DNA of 64,000 nt from JAAYJR01 sp964540755 (lineage in GTDB: Bacteria > Bacteroidota > Bacteroidia > Bacteroidales > Prolixibacteraceae): contig CAZIOB010000045.1 of assembly GCA_964540755.1 (NCBI GenBank), forward strand, positions 115,755 to 179,754. The letters run 5' to 3'. The translations under genes were made by a program, and so were the position numbers. Shown here in pieces: positions 24,622 through 33,670 of this stretch. Under the pieces are notes generated by a model. That model was given only the letters and a program-made list of their open reading frames with translations, made no database searches and was not told the origin of the DNA. How positions within the stretch are numbered: the stretch's first letter is position 1; every line of letters starts with the position of its first letter.

Positions 24622-25491
24622 ATGAGGAAAAAGATGCTTTTGATATATGGATTGCTCTTTGTTACTTTAAATGTATCAGCAGGTAATGATACTCTTAAGT
24701 ATATTTTTCTGGGACATACGTATGAGTATAATACTGACGGATCAAAAGTAGATGAACGGATAAAAAATCTGGATATCCGGGAATATGATGGAGTCTGGTT
24801 GGGTGGTGACGTTTGTTCGGAGAGTCTTATGTATTATTCTACACTGGAATACATAGACAGCATATTCAATTTGAGAAGTCCGCATACACACTGGGCACCT
24901 GGCAATCATGATACAAGGAACGGAAACTGGATATGGCTGGAAGAGTTAACAGGTAAAAAGACTTATAATACAAGTCATTATAAAGGGATCACATATCTGA
25001 TACTAAATACTAATCTTACTCCCTTTGATTGTGAGCAACTGGACGACCAGTACAGAATGATAATGAATGTATGCGATACTATTAAAAAATCTTCTCACCT
25101 GATAATGATCATGCACCATGGTGTATGGCATAATGTGCCGGGATTGCCATGGCCGTCAACCTATGCCCAGAGCAATCTGATATATTATAATTTTAACTGC
25201 CGGTCAGCTGAATCTACCTTCTCAAAAGAGATATATCCCCTCTTGGTTGAGGTAAGGAAGCGGGATGTTGAAGTAATATGTATTATGGGAGATATGGGAT
25301 CTAAAAAGATTGATAAAGAGTCTGATGACGGAATTCATTTTCTCGGGGCCGGGCTATATCGCAGCAGGTTTACTGATCGTGAGGTCAGGGAAAGGTCACC
25401 CAAAGACTGGGCTGTCATTTTCAGGCATGTGCCCGAAACCGGGTGGCTTGACTGGGAATTCACTGATTTTGATGAACTGACAGGTTATTAA
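24622..25491 (+). CDS. secreted metallophosphoesterase
   Basis: A 289-residue calcineurin-like phosphoesterase with signal peptide (MRKKMLLIYGLLFVTLNVSA). The metal-binding motifs are in order: LGHTYE in place of the usual DxH, GGDVC (61-65), GNHDTRNG (94-101), MHHGVWH (about 158-164) and a late MGDMG. The first motif deviates (Gly-His rather than Asp-x-His), so one metal site may be altered. A TATTTTTG box at 24579-24586 lies 35 nt before the start. It overlaps the stop of the convergent lipoprotein gene by 4 nt. Substrate unknown. Confidence 0.85.
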   Translation: MRKKMLLIYGLLFVTLNVSAGNDTLKYIFLGHTYEYNTDGSKVDERIKNLDIREYDGVWLGGDVCSESLMYYSTLEYIDSIFNLRSPHTHWAPGNHDTRNGNWIWLEELTGKKTYNTSHYKGITYLILNTNLTPFDCEQLDDQYRMIMNVCDTIKKSSHLIMIMHHGVWHNVPGLPWPSTYAQSNLIYYNFNCRSAESTFSKEIYPLLVEVRKRDVEVICIMGDMGSKKIDKESDDGIHFLGAGLYRSRFTDREVRERSPKDWAVIFRHVPETGWLDWEFTDFDELTGY

Positions 25492-26693
25492 TTTCCAGGG
25501 AGTGATTGCAGTTCACCATCCTTTGATATTTTATAAAAAACTATATCGGTTTTACCTTTCTCTCCTTCGGTTGACCATCCGGTAAACACGGCTCCCGAAT
25601 CGGGTGTTGCTGCAAGTCCCGATGAATAATCAGAACCTTTGGTGCCTGGTGTGGCAGACCATATCAGTTCTCCGACAGTATCAGTTTTTATTATATAATG
25701 ATCAGGGTTGCCGTTGTCGGAGAAACTTGCTGTGGAGCCTGCGATATAGATATTGCCATCTGCTCCCTGCTGCAGCTTTTCCCCATACTCAAATTCATGT
25801 CCCCCGAAAGTTTTCATCCACAGCTCATTGCCATTTTCGTCTATTTTCATCAGAAAAATATCAAAACTTCCCTTTCCATAGCTTTGTGTTGAGCCGCAAA
25901 CGAGATAGCCTTCACCCGGAAATTCGATAATATCTTTTGCCCAGTCATGGGAATCACCGCCGAATGTTTTATACCAGATCTGCTCTCCGTTATTATCGGT
26001 TTTAATGATAAGAATATCCGCATCATGAGTCAGGAAGTCGGTTTGGGTAGGATTATAAAAGCCGTTTTCTGTCCCAGCCAGAAGGAATTCACCCGACCTG
26101 TTCTCAATTAAACTGAAACCATAATCCACATATTTTGGACCGAAGAATTTTTCCCATTCAGGATCGCCATCTTTATTAATTTTAACAAAGTAAAGATCTC
26201 CAAAGTCCTCCGGTGAATTTGAATATCCTATGAGTGCGAATCCCCCGTCACTGGTCCTGATAAAATTAAATCCCTGATCCTGGTAATTAGTCCCGTAAAA
26301 CTTTTCCCATAAAGGTTTGCCTTTATTATTCATTTTAACAAGATGCATGTCAACATTCTGAAATCCTCTGTCGAACGCACTGCCGAAAAGAAATATTCCT
26401 TCATCATCCACTATGACCTGACTGCCCACATCGTGTCTCGGGAAACCCAAAGTGATCTTTTTTTCAATATCACCATTCCTGTTCATTTTGATAAGATAAT
26501 GATCTGTTGGGCTTTTTGAATCTATGCGGGTAGTACCAACTATATAATAATCCCCTTCATATATTTTTAATGAATGGGCTATATCCTCTTCAGAACTACC
26601 TAAAAACATCATTTTCTGTTTGTTTGTATCTTCGCCGGTATTTAAACAGGAACTGCAGATAAACATGAGTATATAAAATTGCCAGGTTTTCAT
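25488..26693 (-). CDS. lipoprotein with beta-propeller-like repeats
   Basis: A 401-residue lipoprotein. MKTWQFYILMFICSSC has a lipobox-like end with Cys16. The rest is about seven repeats of ~50 residues of the form 'D-(I/L)-x-(I/L)-(I/V)-K-(I/M)-(D/N)-x-(N/D)-G-x-x-x-W-x-K-x-(F/Y)-G-G', for example IIKTDNNGEQIWYKTFGG and LMKIDENGNELWMKTFGG. They fit a seven-bladed propeller of the kind common in Bacteroidota surface lipoproteins; function unknown. I use the ATG at 26691-26693. An ATG 18 nt upstream adds NNFNSM, which is encoded by repeat copy 6. Confidence 0.8.
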   Translation of the reverse strand: MKTWQFYILMFICSSCLNTGEDTNKQKMMFLGSSEEDIAHSLKIYEGDYYIVGTTRIDSKSPTDHYLIKMNRNGDIEKKITLGFPRHDVGSQVIVDDEGIFLFGSAFDRGFQNVDMHLVKMNNKGKPLWEKFYGTNYQDQGFNFIRTSDGGFALIGYSNSPEDFGDLYFVKINKDGDPEWEKFFGPKYVDYGFSLIENRSGEFLLAGTENGFYNPTQTDFLTHDADILIIKTDNNGEQIWYKTFGGDSHDWAKDIIEFPGEGYLVCGSTQSYGKGSFDIFLMKIDENGNELWMKTFGGHEFEYGEKLQQGADGNIYIAGSTASFSDNGNPDHYIIKTDTVGELIWSATPGTKGSDYSSGLAATPDSGAVFTGWSTEGEKGKTDIVFYKISKDGELQSLPGN

Positions 26694-26789
26694 ACTATTA
26701 AAATTGTTCATTTTTTAAAGTATAGTATGGAACTCGCATGTATTTTAAACATCACCTTGGGTGTAAATATTTTACATGCTCGTTTCATT
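26691..26789 (+). repeat. dispersed intergenic element, copy 6 (type B)
   Basis: CATACTATTAAAATTGTTCA, then GGAACTCGCATGTATTTTAA and ATGCTCGTTTCATT, with the TGTAAA-TAT-TTTACA second hairpin. Very similar to copy 3 on the right side and to copy 8 on the left. Its first three bases are the complement of the lipoprotein ATG. Promoter-like position TACTTTA, degraded. Confidence 0.87.
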
Positions 26790-26905
26790 ACGTTATAAAA
26801 TATATACAACGAAGCTCACCGGGGATACAATATTTCCGTGGGTGAGTAGTTACTTGTTTTATGGTAAAATACCAGGCGAATTTATAAAGTTTTCGGCTTA
26901 ATTAT

Positions 26906-26913
26906 TAATTTTG
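26906..26913 (+). promoter_or_regulatory. putative -7 box of the CotH-DUF4956-VTC genes
   Basis: TAATTTTG, exact TAnnTTTG, 19 nt before the ATG at 26933. The -33 position holds TTTA, not TTTG, so it is a partial match. Confidence 0.4.
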
Positions 26914-26932
26914 TCGATAATTAACGAACGGA

Positions 26933-29902
26933 ATGGATCATTATTTAAACTGCTTTTTATTCTTTTTACTTACACTTTTCTTTGGCAGTGCCTGCGCTCC
27001 GGGAAGCAAGCCAGGGGTCGGTGAATTTGAGAATATACGGGTGTGCGGGGCAGAAGAGATTGATAAGGACGGCAGGCACTTCAGGGAAGAGAATAACGGT
27101 TCAGTGACTTTCGACAATGTTGATACGCGTACCGGTGATGTCAGTTTTTCCGGTAATTACGCCCTTGAACTAACCCCTGAGAGTCCTTATGGTTTCACCA
27201 CCGAATTAACTGCGGGAACTGATAACTATATAATGGTTACTGCCTGGAGAAAGGGTAAAGATGATAAAGGGGTTATTGTCATTGACGGCGGAGAAGGATT
27301 TTATAATGCGGGCAAACAGGTTCTTAAAAAGAATGAAGATGGCTGGGAAAAAATATTTATTGAAGTCTTTACACCCCCGCACCGGATTATTCAGAAAATA
27401 AAAATATTTGTCTGGAACAACAGCAGCGACACAGTTTATTTCGACGATATTCAGGTCATTCACCGCAGTAATAAAAAATATCCTCAATATGACAGGAAGG
27501 ATGCTTTATATATTTATACGGAAGAAGAAGATCTCAATTATTTTAACAGGAAGAGAATAGAGGCTTTCCGGACCGGGGTGCTTGTTAATAAAGATGAGGA
27601 TTATGCCGGCGCCATGATCTACGGCGGTAACGATTTTCTGAACGGATCGGTAAGATTAAAAGGTGATCTGACAGATCATATTCAGGGAGATAAATGGTCT
27701 TTCAGGATAAAGCTGAAAAAGGACTTTGCATGGAATAATGTCCGCACCTTCTCGGTTCAGAGTCCCATTACCCGGAATTTTTTATATGAATGGCTGGCCC
27801 ACAAAATATTTATCCGGGAAGATGTACTTACTACCCGCTATGGATTTATTCCGGTCTATATAAATAATGAATCAAAGGGTATCTATGCATGGGAGGAACA
27901 TTTTGAAAAACACCTTGTGGAGAGCAATAACAGGAGAGAAGGACCTATAGTCAGATTTGATGAAACTCTTTTCTGGCAAAGAATGATAGAAACCCGAAAT
28001 ACAGGGAGGGAATGGGATATAGATTATTTCGGCGGATCTGTGATCAGACCCTTCAAGGAAAATATTGTCACTTCCGATTCGATGATGACCATGCAGGCCG
28101 AAGAAGCCCATAAGCTGCTGCTTCAGTATAAAGAACTATCGATGCAGGTATCAGATATTTTTGATATTGACCAAATGGCAAGGTATTATGCCCTGATCGA
28201 TATCACACAGGCTTATCACGGGTTTACATGGCATAACCAGCGTTTCTATTTTAATCCTGTTACATGTCTGCTTGAGCCTGTAGCTTTTGACGGATATATA
28301 GAGGGAGGCATATACAAGCGTATAGATGAGCCTGTTATCTCACTCCTTGATCCATTAAAAGTTCCTTCACTGCCCGGAGAGGAATTATTGCTATATCAAA
28401 TGTTTACAGACAGTTTGTTTAATAAAAAATATCTGGATTACCTTATGGAATATTCTGATCCCGGCTTTATTGAAGACATTATTACAGAATATGGATCCGC
28501 TGCGGACTCTCTTAAAGATATTATCAGACAGGAATTCCCTTATTACAGTTTTGATTTTGATTATATCAGGGAGCAGGCCCGTTATATAAACGGCAACCTG
28601 AATAAAGTGAAAGCTAATATTAAAAAACTTGGTGAAGCTGTCGGCAGGATTGACAGATATCAGTTTAAAAAGGTTTTTACCGCCGATGTAAACCGGGATC
28701 TTACTCCTTTATTGGTCCATGCATATTTTGACAGAAAAAACCGGAAGATCGACATGCTTAATTATCACGCAGGCGAGATCGCAATAGAAGGAGTTATGAT
28801 ATCGGATAACCTTCCCCATAGTTTTAGTCCCTCCCTTGTTTTACCGGCATATGACGGCATAAACCCGGGAAGGGCAGAAGCAGAGGTGAGAGGAGAACCT
28901 TCCGGGATAATTTTTTCTGCCGGAGGAAATAGTTTTGAGAGCAATGTGAATTATTGGGCTTATAAGGATGGTATGAGTAGCAGGCAGAAACTAGTCAGCA
29001 GGATAAAAAACATTGATCTTCCATGGAAAGGGGATTCTATTGTTTTCAATGGCAATTACACCTATACAGAAGATGTAATTATACCTCCGGATACAGAAGT
29101 GCTTCTTTCTCCGGGAACCACAATAGATTTGAGGAAAGGTGCAGGTTTTTTCTCATTTTCATCACTGGCAGCTGAAGGCAGTCCTGAAGATCCGGTTCAG
29201 ATATTTTCGGGCGACAAGGCTTCCCAGGGATTTCATCTAATCCAGGTTCAAAAAAGATCTTTTTTGAAAAATGTCCATTTCTATAATCTGGGCAGTATTC
29301 ACAGGGGAGGATGGCAGACACCTTCCGCAGTGACTTTTTACGAGGCTGATGTCGATATGCAACATTGTGTTTTTGAGTCAAATATAGATTGTGACGATGC
29401 CCTGAATATTGTAAGGTCTGATTTTAGTGTTGAAAATTGCCGGTTTTTAGATACATTTGCGGATTCCTTTGATTCTGATTTTTGCAGCGGGACTATCACC
29501 AATTGTTTATTTCAGAATGCCGGCAATGATGCCATTGATTTTTCAGGCAGCAAGGTTATAATAACCGGTTGCAGGATGGAGGGAGTTGAGGATAAAGCTG
29601 TCTCCGGAGGAGAGAATTCAATGCTTAGTGTGAATGATTGTATTATAAATAAAGCTACAATAGGGGTGGCTTCAAAGGATCTTTCACATGTTGCTGTGAA
29701 GAATTCGAAGGTGATAAATGCTGTTTACGGACTTACAGCTTTTATAAAAAAGCCGGAATACGGGACTTCTTCAATTGAGGCAGATAATACCGTGTTTGAA
29801 AAAACTATGGTGTTGCATATGATCGAGGAGGGTTCATTATTAACTTTTAACGGAAGGAAGATTTACGGAAGAGAAAAAAAATTAGCGATTAAATTATACT
29901 AG
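26933..29902 (+). CDS. CotH-kinase-family lipoprotein with C-terminal parallel beta-helix
   Basis: CotH proteins are atypical kinases that phosphorylate secreted proteins in Bacillus. This 989-residue protein has an N-terminal signal with lipobox GSAC (Cys21) and a carbohydrate-binding-like beta domain (about 35-180). A CotH domain follows (about 190-480): RLKGDLTDH, WSFRIKLKK, FIPVYINNESKGIYAWEEHFEKH, and AFDGYIEGG, whose Asp fits the metal site. A linker leads to a right-handed beta-helix (about 700-960) with short turn repeats such as DCDDALNIVRSD and NAGNDAIDFSGSK. It heads an operon, 13 nt before the DUF4956 gene, and is likely anchored outside the inner membrane. Kinase activity is inferred from the family only. 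Confidence 0.85.
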   Translation: MDHYLNCFLFFLLTLFFGSACAPGSKPGVGEFENIRVCGAEEIDKDGRHFREENNGSVTFDNVDTRTGDVSFSGNYALELTPESPYGFTTELTAGTDNYIMVTAWRKGKDDKGVIVIDGGEGFYNAGKQVLKKNEDGWEKIFIEVFTPPHRIIQKIKIFVWNNSSDTVYFDDIQVIHRSNKKYPQYDRKDALYIYTEEEDLNYFNRKRIEAFRTGVLVNKDEDYAGAMIYGGNDFLNGSVRLKGDLTDHIQGDKWSFRIKLKKDFAWNNVRTFSVQSPITRNFLYEWLAHKIFIREDVLTTRYGFIPVYINNESKGIYAWEEHFEKHLVESNNRREGPIVRFDETLFWQRMIETRNTGREWDIDYFGGSVIRPFKENIVTSDSMMTMQAEEAHKLLLQYKELSMQVSDIFDIDQMARYYALIDITQAYHGFTWHNQRFYFNPVTCLLEPVAFDGYIEGGIYKRIDEPVISLLDPLKVPSLPGEELLLYQMFTDSLFNKKYLDYLMEYSDPGFIEDIITEYGSAADSLKDIIRQEFPYYSFDFDYIREQARYINGNLNKVKANIKKLGEAVGRIDRYQFKKVFTADVNRDLTPLLVHAYFDRKNRKIDMLNYHAGEIAIEGVMISDNLPHSFSPSLVLPAYDGINPGRAEAEVRGEPSGIIFSAGGNSFESNVNYWAYKDGMSSRQKLVSRIKNIDLPWKGDSIVFNGNYTYTEDVIIPPDTEVLLSPGTTIDLRKGAGFFSFSSLAAEGSPEDPVQIFSGDKASQGFHLIQVQKRSFLKNVHFYNLGSIHRGGWQTPSAVTFYEADVDMQHCVFESNIDCDDALNIVRSDFSVENCRFLDTFADSFDSDFCSGTITNCLFQNAGNDAIDFSGSKVIITGCRMEGVEDKAVSGGENSMLSVNDCIINKATIGVASKDLSHVAVKNSKVINAVYGLTAFIKKPEYGTSSIEADNTVFEKTMVLHMIEEGSLLTFNGRKIYGREKKLAIKLY

Positions 29903-29915
29903 TAAAAATTGAAAA

Positions 29916-30596
29916 ATGAACAAGTGGAATCTGTTTCAGAAATTTTTAATAACCGAAAATGCTCAGATCTCTGTCTGGGGATTTCTTATCAACGCAGTGC
30001 TTATCCTTATTCTGTCTTTTGTCCTTGAATGGACATACTCCCAGTGTGGCAGAAGTTTATCTGGCAGGAGGGCCTTTGCGGCAAATTTTTTTATTATTGC
30101 CTTTACAACGATGCTGATTATTTCAATAGTCAAATCATCGCTGGCATTATCCCTCGGACTGGTAGGGGCATTGTCAATAGTGCGATTCCGTTCGGCTGTA
30201 AAGGAACCGGAAGAGTTGGCCTATTTATTCTTTACGATAGGCATCGGACTGGGTTTCGGGGCAAACCAGCGCATTATCACTGTCGTCGCTGCCCTGATAT
30301 TGCTGGCTGTTATATGGATAAGATCCTTCACATCTTTAAAAATAAAAAAACGGAATTTGTATCTGACCATTAGCGGAAGCGGTGAGAATAAACCGGGACT
30401 GGACAGTATAGAAGGTCTGGTCAGGAAAATGTTCAAGGATTCCAAACTGGTCAGGTTCGATGAAACACCTGATATAATAGAGGCAGCCTTTTGGGTGGAA
30501 TTAAAGAAAATGAGTGATCTTCAGCAATTCACAGAGCGGATGAACAACATTGATCCTGGGAGCCGTGTCTCATTTGTAGATAACAATTCTTTTTAA
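29916..30596 (+). CDS. DUF4956 membrane protein
   Basis: A 226-residue inner-membrane protein of the DUF4956 family. Four hydrophobic segments span about residues 22-130 (VWGFLINAVLILILSFVL, FFIIAFTTMLIISIV, LALSLGLVGALSIVRF and a fourth). The family-conserved SLGLVGALSIVRFRSAVKEP and LAYLFFTIGIGLGFGANQ are clear. The C-terminal ~85 residues are soluble and cytoplasmic. Genes of this family are often beside VTC-domain and CotH genes, as here (13 nt after CotH, 3 nt before VTC). The role is unknown; a part in handling the VTC product across the membrane is a guess. Confidence 0.9.
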   Translation: MNKWNLFQKFLITENAQISVWGFLINAVLILILSFVLEWTYSQCGRSLSGRRAFAANFFIIAFTTMLIISIVKSSLALSLGLVGALSIVRFRSAVKEPEELAYLFFTIGIGLGFGANQRIITVVAALILLAVIWIRSFTSLKIKKRNLYLTISGSGENKPGLDSIEGLVRKMFKDSKLVRFDETPDIIEAAFWVELKKMSDLQQFTERMNNIDPGSRVSFVDNNSF

Positions 30597-30599
30597 GAG

Positions 30600-31307
30600 A
30601 TGAAGGATTATACTTATCTGGATAACCACAGGTATGAAAGAAAGTTTATTGCAGAAAAAATTCCGGGAGGGATTGCAGAATCCCTGGTAAAGCGGAACAG
30701 TGCATGCTTTTCAGAATCTTATCCGCCCAGACAGGTTAACAATATCTATTTTGACACTCCCGGAATGGATTGCTATCATGATAATCTGTTTGGAATAGGG
30801 AAACGCTGGAAGGTGAGGATTCGCTGGTATAATGATCTTTTTGGCAGAGTAGATGCAGCAATTCTGGAGTTTAAAATAAAAAAGGGATTCACAGGCACGA
30901 AAAGATCTTATGAACTTCCGGGATTTAATATCAGCAGAGAGCATTTTGATTCTTCTTTATGGAAACATTATTTTAACAGATCATCTTTGCCTGATGATGT
31001 AAAAGCAAGGCTTGCCGGATTACAGCCCGTCCTTCTGAATACTTACCAAAGAAGCTATTTTGTTTCTGCCGGCAAAAGATTCAGGATAACAGTGGATGGC
31101 AGGATGGAATATTATAACATGAGGCCTACATGGAATCATTTTCTGCATCTCTTCAGGGAACATGATAAGACGGTGATTGAACTTAAATATGATTTTAAAT
31201 GGGATAATGAAGCAGGGCTAATAACGAATGAGATTCCCTTCCGGGTAATGAAAAATTCTAAATATATTTCAGGTATATCTCATTTTAAAAGCGAAATTGC
31301 ACGTTAA
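30600..31307 (+). CDS. VTC-domain (polyphosphate polymerase-like) protein
   Basis: A 235-residue protein of the VTC/CYTH-like triphosphate tunnel family (PF09359). The yeast homologue makes polyphosphate from ATP inside a beta-tunnel lined by basic residues. Seen here: HRYERKF (11-17), NNIYFDTPGMDCYHDN, KVRIRWY, ILEFKIKKG, and late TVDGRMEYYNMRP and VIELKYDF, which give the charged, alternating Lys/Arg/Glu strand pattern of the tunnel. It lacks an SPX domain, as do bacterial members. The operon with CotH and DUF4956 is tight (3 nt). Its stop overlaps the convergent glycosyltransferase by 4 nt. Activity is unproven. Confidence 0.88.
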   Translation: MKDYTYLDNHRYERKFIAEKIPGGIAESLVKRNSACFSESYPPRQVNNIYFDTPGMDCYHDNLFGIGKRWKVRIRWYNDLFGRVDAAILEFKIKKGFTGTKRSYELPGFNISREHFDSSLWKHYFNRSSLPDDVKARLAGLQPVLLNTYQRSYFVSAGKRFRITVDGRMEYYNMRPTWNHFLHLFREHDKTVIELKYDFKWDNEAGLITNEIPFRVMKNSKYISGISHFKSEIAR

Positions 31308-32737
31308 AATTCTTTTTTCTGAGGAATTGAAGGATCTGCATAGATCTCTCCCCAGGCATGTTTTATCCTGTGCTCTTTTATCATGATGTATTCTTGTTTT
31401 ATTGTATCAATCTCTTCTTTATGGTCTGCGCCGGTGCTTTCAAATAAAAATATCTCAGAATCTCTGAAACGCCCCAGATTTTTCACATCTGAAAATCCTT
31501 TTTCATCGGAAAGGTAGCCCAGATGAGGATTACGGAGACAAAATATGAGATTGAAGCTGGCAGCGACTGGTTTGTCATGCCATTTTTTTTCTTCGCAAAA
31601 TTCTACCATTTTCTGATGTGTTTTGACCACTTCGATATACCCCAGATCACTGTCGGCATTACTCTTTTTTGTAAACGTAAAATATAATGGAATGCCGGTA
31701 ATGCATATAATAACTACCGCGTTTATAATATTATTTTTTAGTCGTGCCTGCCTTAGTATCACTGCTGCTCCAATAATAAAGAGTGTCATAAGGCTCAGCA
31801 TATAGCGATGTGTATAGAAATTAACGGATGAGAACAGAAGGAAGATAATTATTTGCAGAAGCAGCAATCCCAAAAGTTTTCCATGTTCAACCTTTTTATC
31901 TCTGAAAAGTGTGTATATAAGGGCAGCCAGAAGAGTAAAGAAAATAACATTCCTTCCATATCGCAGAAAAATAAATGTAGAAGCGATCTCAAGCTTATGC
32001 AATATTGAAGATCTGTCGAGTTTAATGTATCCGACATGATCTTGAAAGAGATAAGAACCGAATTCCTTTTTGTGAAGAAAAAGGAACAGAGCGTAAATAA
32101 AAACAGGGCTCAAGAGAAGGATGGATTCCCTGATGTATTTATGAGATTCTTTACCCCGTTTGAGATAAGTCAGCAGATGAAAAAGAAGAAATCCCCCGAC
32201 AAATACTATGCTTGTCTCTTTAGTCAAAACCATTGCAGAAGCAATAACAGCCCAGGCAATATACTTTTTGCGAAGATACATATCCGTGGAAAGAACTAGT
32301 AAAAGGGTTATCATCATTTCCGGCAGGAGCATGGCTGCCTGGGCGAGGAAAAGGGACTGGACGCTGAGAAGAAGAACGGCAATTATGGAAGCGGTTCCGT
32401 TGACATGCTTCTTCAGCAGAAAATATAAAGATGTCAATGTGCCCAATGATATTAACAGAGGAAGTACGTGTACCCAGAATACTGAAGTTCCTGTCAACCT
32501 CATCCATGATGATGCTATGAAAAAGAAAAACAGGGGATGGCCTTTTGCCAGCCATAACGGCAGATCTCCCGGCAGCAGTCCCGGCCCTGTTTCATACATT
32601 TTATAAACGGCAGGAAAGTATGACCATGCTTCGTCCCAGAAATAAGGTAATCCGAGATGCGGAGCCTTGAATGCAATAACAAAAAGCAGGGGAATGAATA
32701 ACAGGTATTTTTCTATTTTAGTAAGCTTGATATTCAC
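31304..32737 (-). CDS. GT39/ArnT-like membrane glycosyltransferase
   Basis: A 477-residue protein with about eleven membrane segments. LPYFWDEAWSYFPAVYKMYE near residue 29 resembles the first periplasmic loop of the GT-C fold, in which a DE pair binds the lipid-linked sugar (here DE at WDEAW). The rest follows the PMT/ArnT pattern, with a soluble C-terminal ~100 residues. It probably moves a sugar from polyprenyl phosphate to a surface molecule. The GT2 gene lies 10 nt upstream, a pair seen with undecaprenyl-phosphate sugar donors. It is convergent with the VTC operon. Confidence 0.8.
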   Translation of the reverse strand: MNIKLTKIEKYLLFIPLLFVIAFKAPHLGLPYFWDEAWSYFPAVYKMYETGPGLLPGDLPLWLAKGHPLFFFFIASSWMRLTGTSVFWVHVLPLLISLGTLTSLYFLLKKHVNGTASIIAVLLLSVQSLFLAQAAMLLPEMMITLLLVLSTDMYLRKKYIAWAVIASAMVLTKETSIVFVGGFLLFHLLTYLKRGKESHKYIRESILLLSPVFIYALFLFLHKKEFGSYLFQDHVGYIKLDRSSILHKLEIASTFIFLRYGRNVIFFTLLAALIYTLFRDKKVEHGKLLGLLLLQIIIFLLFSSVNFYTHRYMLSLMTLFIIGAAVILRQARLKNNIINAVVIICITGIPLYFTFTKKSNADSDLGYIEVVKTHQKMVEFCEEKKWHDKPVAASFNLIFCLRNPHLGYLSDEKGFSDVKNLGRFRDSEIFLFESTGADHKEEIDTIKQEYIMIKEHRIKHAWGEIYADPSIPQKKEF

Positions 32738-32747
32738 ATTAATACAA

Positions 32748-33503
32748 TTAACATTCAGATATTTCGGAAAATATTTTGTTATTTGCCAGTCTCCATTTTT
32801 GAAGCCTGTACTGAACAGAAGTCCTCAGAACCCCCAATCCGTATATCACACTGTTTTTCATACTTATGCTCGATGCACTTTCAAAATACTTGGTCGGACA
32901 GGTTATTTCGGCAATTTCATAACCGGCATACCATATCTGGGCCAGCATCTGATTGTCGAAAACGAAATTGTCGGAGTTTGCATTATAGTTTATGCTTTCA
33001 AGCAATTTTCTTGAAAATGCCCTGTAACCGGTATGGTATTCCGATAGTTTTGCATTCATCATAATATTCTGAAAACACGTAAGAATACGGTTTGCTAAAT
33101 ATTTTAAAATGGGCATTCCGCCTTTCAGTGCCCCCTTGCCAAGTATGCGTGAACCTAACACAACATTATACAGTCCGCTTGCAATAAGATGTGACATGGC
33201 AGGGATTAATTTTGGAGTATATTGGTAATCGGGATGAAGCATAATAATAATATCAGCATTCAGCTCCAGGGCTTTATTGTAACATGATTTCTGGTTGCTT
33301 CCGTATCCTTTGTTCTTTTCGTGTTTTATAATGTGTTGTATTCCCAGTTTATCTGCTATTTCCAGCGTATTGTCATTGCTCATGTCATCCGTTAATATCA
33401 CTTCATCAACTATGGAAAAATCAATTTCCCTGTAAGTTTTTTCAAGAGTTTTCGAAGCATTATAAGCGGGCAGGACCACAATAACCTTTTTGTTCTTTAT
33501 CAT
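32748..33503 (-). CDS. family 2 glycosyltransferase, DPM1-like
   Basis: A 251-residue cytoplasmic GT-A enzyme: IVVLPAYNASKTLEKTYREI (nucleotide-sugar binding), VDEVILTDDMSNDNT, LNADIIIMLHPDYQY (D-x-D-like metal site) and GSRILGKGALKGGMP. The sequence fits dolichyl/undecaprenyl-phosphate sugar synthases. No membrane domain is present. The next gene is the GT39-like transferase, which would use the lipid-linked sugar it makes. An AT-rich 167-nt gap separates it from the divergent flavoprotein. Confidence 0.87.
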   Translation of the reverse strand: MIKNKKVIVVLPAYNASKTLEKTYREIDFSIVDEVILTDDMSNDNTLEIADKLGIQHIIKHEKNKGYGSNQKSCYNKALELNADIIIMLHPDYQYTPKLIPAMSHLIASGLYNVVLGSRILGKGALKGGMPILKYLANRILTCFQNIMMNAKLSEYHTGYRAFSRKLLESINYNANSDNFVFDNQMLAQIWYAGYEIAEITCPTKYFESASSISMKNSVIYGLGVLRTSVQYRLQKWRLANNKIFSEISEC

Positions 33504-33670
33504 TTGGAATGATTTGATTTGACAGGTAAAAGTAAAAATAAATTTTTAATGAGAATATGATCTTTTTTTTGAAAAATATTGTTAATATTTGATGAAATTC
33601 ATCTCTTTTAATCATTTGTTCTTTATTTTTGTCACCAATTATAAAAAACTTAATTTAAAAGTATTTTGAT

